64,000 bases of DNA. Origin: Pseudaminobacter soli (ex Li et al. 2025). Lineage in GTDB: Bacteria; Pseudomonadota; Alphaproteobacteria; Rhizobiales; Rhizobiaceae. This document shows, one piece after another, positions 63,655 through 64,000 of the stretch (position 1 is the first letter of the stretch; each line of letters starts with the position of its first letter). Under the pieces are notes generated by a model. That model saw only the letters and a list, made by a program, of their open reading frames with translations, did not search any database and had not been told where the DNA came from. Location: the NCBI RefSeq assembly GCF_029892515.1, contig NZ_JARXVF010000001.1, positions 1,674,001 to 1,738,000 of the forward strand, read 5' to 3'. Made by a program: the position numbers and the translations under genes.

Positions 63655-64000
63655 TTATTCCGCCTTCGGCAGCGGCATGACCTTGATGGTGCTGGTCTCG
63701 GGGTCGGCGTCGGCCTGGAACCACTTCTTGTGGATCTCGGCCAGGGTGCCGTCTTCCTTCATCGCCGTGATCGCGTCATTGGCCTTCTCGACCAGCGGAT
63801 GGTCCTTCTTGGCCATCATGGCGAAGCGCTCGCCGGTCGGGATGCGGACGAGAACCTTCAGGCCCGGGATCTTGGTCATGGCATACTGGAAGCCAGCCAG
63901 CTCACCCGCACCGCCTTCGATGCGGCCGTTCTGCACCTCGAGCAGCAGGTCCTGCTGCGAAGCGTAGCTCTTGACCTCGGCAATGCCGAGCTTCTCGGCG
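63655..64000 (-). CDS. Amino-acid ABC transporter substrate-binding protein (3' end only)
   Basis: This is the C-terminal part of a periplasmic SBP_bac_3 protein, cut by the window end. The readable frame runs to base 64000 (AEKLGIAEVKSYASQQDLLLEV..., GERFAMMAKKDHPLVEKANDAITAMKEDGTLAEIHKKWF), which is the usual final lobe of polar amino-acid binding proteins. The signal peptide and start lie outside. It precedes the permease gene. Confidence 0.88.
   Translation of the reverse strand, partial: AEKLGIAEVKSYASQQDLLLEVQNGRIEGGAGELAGFQYAMTKIPGLKVLVRIPTGERFAMMAKKDHPLVEKANDAITAMKEDGTLAEIHKKWFQADADPETSTIKVMPLPKAE

Overview
The window reads as the chromosome of a high-GC alphaproteobacterium of the order Hyphomicrobiales, most likely Phyllobacteriaceae (Mesorhizobium/Aminobacter-like). 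This rests on the style of LepA, the short GpmA, glucokinase, FzlA, Omp25/31-type porins, the HutF/HutG histidine route and the GC-rich codon use. It is an inference from protein resemblance, not from a marker gene. The backbone is ordinary, and it is interrupted by one integrated element of about 20.8 kb (about 23168-43956).

Left backbone (1-23183): a GIY-YIG protein; lepA; a LysE-type exporter; the cydAB quinol oxidase genes; a DmeF-like Co/Ni efflux protein; a DUF2156 protein; a flavin monooxygenase and an atypical SDR; a small EamA-like protein; a PAP2 phosphatase; a DUF899 protein; uppP; the tightly packed fzlA-queG-epimerase group; mepA; mgsA-glk; an MsbA-like exporter overlapping dapB; gpmA; and tRNA-Leu(CAG). 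Copies of an intergenic palindromic repeat family flank the lepA-to-dmeF block in opposite orientation.

Integrated element (about 23168-43956): a P4-type tyrosine integrase sits directly beside the tRNA-Leu. The tRNA 3' end is repeated, with one base missing, at 43941-43956. Paired copies of TGTTGGTAT with 12-bp spacing lie just inside both ends and look like integrase arm sites. Inside, in order, are an AlpA-like regulator, HTH proteins, a fused primase-helicase followed by ten GGCGGAAA repeats (candidate origin), a small HGG-motif/terminase-small-like pair, a strongly structured leader RNA before a 104-aa orphan protein, a serine recombinase, a virion-internal-like giant protein, a tail fibre with its partner, and a two-gene cargo of a polysaccharide pyruvyl transferase and a QueC-like PP-loop enzyme. 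Then come an Omp25/31-type porin and small proteins. No capsid, portal, large terminase or lysis genes are visible, so the element resembles a phage satellite or a strongly reduced prophage.

Right backbone (43957-64000): a second, closely related Omp25/31 porin lies just outside the element. It is followed by small secreted proteins, a FucU-like mutarotase, DUF488, 5-formyl-THF cyclo-ligase and a nitronate monooxygenase. Next is a complete histidine-utilisation cluster: hutF-hutC on the minus strand diverge from hutI-hutH-hutG-hutU-hutD, with a perfect HutC-type palindrome in the control region. It converts histidine to glutamate by the five-step HutF/HutG route. The window ends with a fused-permease/ATPase ABC importer, a class V aminotransferase-like PLP enzyme, and a polar amino-acid ABC permease with its binding protein, which is cut by the window edge.

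The most notable material is the element: its pyruvyl transferase/PP-loop cargo, its structured leader RNA, its iteron cluster, and its copy of the porin gene that lies next to its own insertion site.
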